NCBI RefSeq assembly: GCF_001557215.1
Contig: NZ_LSJM01000291.1
Coordinates: 1 to 8,420 of the forward strand
Direction of reading: 5' to 3'
From: Sphingomonas sp. CCH9-E2
GTDB lineage: Bacteria > Pseudomonadota > Alphaproteobacteria > Sphingomonadales > Sphingomonadaceae
DNA length: 8,420 nt
A model generated the notes under the pieces. That model saw only the letters and a program-made list of their open reading frames with translations. It was not told where the DNA came from and searched no databases. A program made the translations under genes and the position numbers. Position 1 is the first letter of the stretch. Every line of letters begins with the position of its first letter. Shown here piece by piece: positions 6,663-8,420 of this stretch.

Positions 6663-7012
6663 GCTTGACCTTCGGGAATGCAGCGGCTGCTGATCGCAAC
6701 GCTGGCGAGTGGCGCGCAAATCTCAGGCGAACCATCGCAACAGTCCTGCATCAGGAACTCGAGCAGCTCGGTCATGTTGGCGTAGCGCGCGGTGTAGATG
6801 ATCGAACGGCCATCGCGCCTGCTCTCGATCAGGTCCGCGTGCGACAGGATGTTGAGATTGGACGAAAGCGTGTTCGGCGGCACGTCGAGCCGCCGCGCGA
6901 TCTCGCCAGCGGCGAGCCCTTCGGGACCTGCCTGAACGAGCATGCGAAAGACAGCGAGGCGCGCCTCATGGGCGAGCGCGGACAGGGCGGCGACGGCATT
7001 TTTCAGTTCCAT
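6659..7012 (-). CDS. arsR: ArsR/SmtB family As(III)-responsive repressor
   Basis: This 117-residue winged-helix repressor has its DNA-reading region at about residues 33-63 (GEIARRLDVPPNTLSSNLNILSHADLIES), and the wing follows with RRDGRSIIY. A cysteine cluster near the C-terminus, DCCDGSPEIC (C91, C92, C99), is the likely As(III) sensor. It matches the C-terminal vicinal-Cys arrangement described for the Acidithiobacillus and Corynebacterium ArsR types, not the alpha-3 CxCxxC site of the E. coli plasmid protein. Binding of As(III) should release the repressor from DNA and induce the operon. I chose the ATG at 7012 because it begins the family's first helix (MELKNAVAALSALAHEARL) and has an AGGCGAAAC ribosome site just upstream. 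A start 66 bases earlier would translate the operator palindrome. The stop overlaps the first arsC by 4 bases, so this is an autoregulated first gene. Confidence 0.94.
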   Translation of the reverse strand: MELKNAVAALSALAHEARLAVFRMLVQAGPEGLAAGEIARRLDVPPNTLSSNLNILSHADLIESRRDGRSIIYTARYANMTELLEFLMQDCCDGSPEICAPLASVAISSRCIPEGQA

Positions 7013-7082
7013 GTTTCGCCTGTAGCGGAAATGTCGAATCCGACAAATCTCCGTCGCGCCGTTCGCCGCCACCACCATGCGA
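7013..7082 (-). promoter_or_regulatory. ars operon promoter region with ArsR operator candidate
   Basis: A perfect inverted repeat, TGTCG-AATC-CGACA, spans 7032-7045 on the plus strand and is centred about 26 bases before the arsR ATG. It is the only clear dyad in this gap and sits where an autorepressor would block transcription. TTGTCG (minus strand, complement of 7041-7046) could serve as a -35 inside the dyad, but no good -10 follows at the usual distance, so the exact promoter is unresolved. Confidence 0.55.
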
Positions 7083-7448
7083 TCAGTCCCGGCTCTGGAT
7101 TTGAAATTGACCCCACGTGCCTGCCGGGAAGGTTTGCTGGCAGGTCTTGGGTTCGGGACCGGGCAGGGAGCACCGATACAACGCGCTTTTGAGGCGGATC
7201 GTCATCGGTCTGTCAGGCGCTGCCCGATAGGTGCAGGTGCCGCTAGCGGGCCGGTTCAGATGCAGCCTGTCGGTGCCCGGCCGTGCTTCCTTGATCACAG
7301 CCTTGCCCCTGCTGTCCTGAAACGCACAACGCACCGCCCAATCGCCTTTGCCGTTGATACGTACTTGCAGCACTTCCTCGGGTGGTTCCCATTGTGCAGG
7401 CGCTGCGACGAGCAGCAGGAATGCGGTCGACGCGATCAACCCTGTCAT
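7083..7448 (-). CDS. Small exported protein with four cysteines, unknown function
   Basis: I do not recognise this 121-residue protein. Residues 1-18 (MTGLIASTAFLLLVAAPA) form a signal peptide with a likely cut after APA, giving a mature periplasmic or secreted protein of about 103 residues. The mature part has four cysteines (C41, C72, C93, C103), enough for two disulphides. Its pattern of short alternating polar and hydrophobic stretches (VLQVRINGKGDWAVRCAF, TIRLKSALYRCSL, GTWGQFQIQ) suggests a small beta-rich fold. The chosen ATG at 7448 has an excellent ribosome site (GGGAGG six bases before it) and directly starts the signal peptide, so the 47 codons open upstream in the same frame are not part of the gene. 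It lies upstream of arsR in the same direction with a 70-base gap, and divergently from the Met/Cys-rich protein gene. No metal-binding motif is evident. Confidence 0.75.
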   Translation of the reverse strand: MTGLIASTAFLLLVAAPAQWEPPEEVLQVRINGKGDWAVRCAFQDSRGKAVIKEARPGTDRLHLNRPASGTCTYRAAPDRPMTIRLKSALYRCSLPGPEPKTCQQTFPAGTWGQFQIQSRD

Positions 7449-7650
7449 CCAATCCTCCCGTGCGTGAAGAAGCTTTACGCGAATCGATTCTGTAGTTCCA
7501 CTATTGTGGAAATATGGAATTTGCAATTGCCGAAATGGCGTCGGGATCGAAGGGCCTAAGCGCTCCCCGACCGGTCGAGGATCGGACAATCCGGGCGGCC
7601 GTCGTCATACCGATTGTCGCTGCCTCGGAGATCGACTAGGATCTGATCGC
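7449..7650. promoter_or_regulatory. Divergent promoter region with three palindromes
   Basis: This 202-base gap separates the four-cysteine protein gene (minus) from the Met/Cys-rich protein gene (plus). Its left part is AT-rich and packs three perfect palindromes: GAATCGATTC at 7481-7490, TTCCAC-TATT-GTGGAA at 7496-7511 and GCAATTGC at 7523-7530. The first two are centred 18 bases apart. All lie where a regulator could control the minus-strand gene. A second signal near the plus-strand gene is TTGTCG at 7614-7619, then 17 bases, then TAGGAT at 7637-7642, which is a fair sigma-70 match. No regulator gene for these sites is in the window except arsR, whose own operator candidate differs. Confidence 0.45.
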
Positions 7651-8046
7651 GTGAAACGCTTGCTCGCCTTGCTACTCCTCGCGGGAGCCCTGACCGGCAT
7701 GTTCGGTGCGCAGGCGGCGTTCGCCTACGGTTTGGGGCTGGCAAAACCGGCCGCGGTCGAACAGCCAATGGCGATGGCCGACCATGCCATGGCTGGCATG
7801 GACTGCGCCGAGATGATGACACCGGCCCAGCCGCAGCCCCCCGAAAAGGGACCGCAGCCGTGCAAGGGGCTGACGCTCGCCTGTATCGCACAGATGGGCT
7901 GCACCATCCCCGTCCTGCTTGGCGACGGCCCGGCGCCTGCCACCCTCTCGCCGGCCATGCCGATCCCGTTCCTGCCGACCTATATCGCGCCGCTTGCCGG
8001 GCGGTCCTACGGCCCCGAACCCGAGCCGCCCACAGTCCTGATCTGA
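7651..8046 (+). CDS. Small exported Met/Cys-rich protein, likely linked to copper resistance
   Basis: The gene encodes a 131-residue protein starting with GTG at 7651. Residues 1-25 are a clear signal peptide (two positive residues, a Leu/Ala core, cut near AQAAFA). The mature part has a Met/His/Cys-rich stretch at 40-56 (MAMADHAMAGMDCAEMM), a Pro-rich linker, then PCKGLTLACIAQMGC at 70-84 and a Pro-rich tail ending in EPEPPTVLI. From memory, small proteins with an MDC.EMM segment and a CKG.TL.CIA.MGC motif precede copper resistance genes in sphingomonads, so a periplasmic copper-binding or sensing role is plausible but unproven. The GTG is chosen because the signal peptide begins there. AGGA at 7638-7641 could be its ribosome site, though it overlaps a -10-like TAGGAT. 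An upstream extension to 7504 in the same frame is not protein-like. Confidence 0.72.
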   Translation: MKRLLALLLLAGALTGMFGAQAAFAYGLGLAKPAAVEQPMAMADHAMAGMDCAEMMTPAQPQPPEKGPQPCKGLTLACIAQMGCTIPVLLGDGPAPATLSPAMPIPFLPTYIAPLAGRSYGPEPEPPTVLI

Positions 8047-8077
8047 CTTCGAGACCCGCGTCGCGTCGCGCCTGAAT

Positions 8078-8092
8078 GGATCGTTTCGATCC
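8078..8092. repeat. Short inverted repeat between the two small exported protein genes
   Basis: GGATCG (8078-8083) and CGATCC (8087-8092) form a perfect 6-bp stem with a TTT loop, in the 96-base gap between two same-strand genes. No T run follows. It could be an attenuating hairpin, an mRNA processing site or an operator; the sequence does not decide. Confidence 0.35.
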
Positions 8093-8142
8093 TTCGCGCA
8101 CCGCGCCGTGCCACTCCGAAATTCAGTTCAAGGACAACACCG

Positions 8143-8400
8143 ATGACTCGATTTGCCTGTCTCGCTGCGACACTCGCCGCGGCCACGATCCTGCCCGCCG
8201 CCGCCCAGGCCGCGAACCCGCCTGCCGCCTCCGGTCATTACGAATGGCGCCCCCAGCCCCAGTTCGGGCCGCGCGCGCCGATTGCGCCGCCGCGCCGTGT
8301 CTGGGTGGCCGACGCCACACCGGCGGCATCGTGCGACTGCGCGATGATGGCGACGCACGCGACCGGCTGCATGGCGCCCTCGCGCGGCGAGCCTAGCTGA
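8143..8400 (+). CDS. Small exported protein with CxC...C/Met/His cluster, probable metal-binding
   Basis: The gene encodes an 85-residue protein. Residues 1-23 form a signal peptide with an AQA cut site, so the mature protein of about 62 residues is periplasmic. The mature part opens with a Gly/Pro/Trp-rich segment (SGHYEWRPQPQFGPRAP at 30-46) and RRVWVAD (51-57). It ends in a cluster of possible metal ligands, CDCAMMATHATGCM at 64-77: three Cys, three Met and one His in 14 residues. This is a soft-metal (copper or silver) style motif. I recall similar HYEWR..PQFGPR ... CDC.MM proteins in sphingomonad copper clusters. The ATG at 8143 has AAGGACA about eight bases upstream as ribosome site. 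It follows the preceding Met/Cys-rich gene by 96 bases on the same strand, and both may form one operon that continues past the right edge. Confidence 0.72.
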   Translation: MTRFACLAATLAAATILPAAAQAANPPAASGHYEWRPQPQFGPRAPIAPPRRVWVADATPAASCDCAMMATHATGCMAPSRGEPS

Positions 8401-8420
8401 GTCCGATGCCGGCGGGGCGG

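Larger units (their letters stand above)
1763..8420. mobile_element. Putative integrated genomic island carrying arsenic resistance (left end; right end outside window)
   Basis: The left boundary is the truncated tRNA-Glu copy, followed by a tyrosine recombinase gene and then a resistance operon that the backbone genes to the left do not explain. In tRNA-integrated elements, an intact tRNA is rebuilt at one end and a 3' fragment is left at the other. Here the fragment's 3' side faces left, which puts chromosome on the left and the element on the right. The right end, with an intact tRNA-Glu, was not seen, so the extent is unknown. Whether the arsenic genes and the later small exported proteins all belong to the same element is inference. 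Confidence 0.55.

Noticed and set aside
6663..6719. An upstream start for the LMW-type arsC
   Set aside because: It would add 19 residues lying inside arsR with no family match. The ATGA overlap at 6659-6662 follows the operon's junction pattern.
7013..7078. An arsR start 66 bases further upstream
   Set aside because: The added residues are not part of any ArsR and would cover the operator dyad. The start at 7012 has a ribosome site and begins the family's first helix.
7504..7650. A 49-codon N-terminal extension of the 7651 gene
   Set aside because: It would put a Gly/Arg-rich stretch before a perfect signal peptide, and would translate the palindrome region.
8406..8420. An ATG five bases after the last gene as the start of another gene
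   Set aside because: Only five codons are visible and there is no clear ribosome site. It may be real, but nothing in the window supports it.

Overview
The window looks like an alphaproteobacterium of the Sphingomonas type. The evidence is the high GC content, the strong G/C bias at third codon positions, and protein families (ACR3 arsenite exporter, ArsN2, small Met/Cys-rich exported proteins) that I associate with sphingomonads. This is inferred from sequence character, not from a database match.

Positions 1-1762 read as chromosomal backbone. Two minus-strand genes for exported enzymes lie here: a Tat-targeted PhoX/DUF839-type phosphatase-like protein, followed after 40 bases by the N-terminus of a secreted M19 dipeptidase that runs off the left edge. 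At 1763-1806 lies the 3' part of a tRNA-Glu(UUC) gene, on the minus strand, from the anticodon loop to CCA. Its 5' half is absent and unrelated AT-richer DNA takes its place. A tyrosine recombinase gene starts 130 bases away. This is the layout left at one end of an integrated element that uses a tRNA gene as its attachment site. The element would run rightwards from about 1806 and beyond the window, and an intact tRNA-Glu is predicted at its far end.

The cargo at 3404-7012 is a compact minus-strand arsenic resistance operon: arsR, a low-molecular-weight-phosphatase-type arsenate reductase, a glutaredoxin-type arsenate reductase, the ACR3 arsenite permease, arsN2 (GNAT acetyltransferase) and arsH (NADPH-FMN reductase). 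All five junctions overlap, by 4 or 11 bases, so the genes should be translationally coupled. ArsR would sense As(III) and repress the operon, with a TGTCG-N4-CGACA palindrome just upstream as the likely operator. The two reductases turn As(V) into As(III), which ACR3 expels. ArsH handles organoarsenicals, and the substrate of ArsN2 is unknown to me.

To the right, a small exported four-cysteine protein of unknown function (minus strand) is divided from two small exported Met/Cys/His-rich proteins (plus strand) by a 200-base divergent region holding three palindromes. The two plus-strand proteins resemble those I recall at the start of sphingomonad copper resistance clusters, so the island may carry a second metal module that begins at the right edge.
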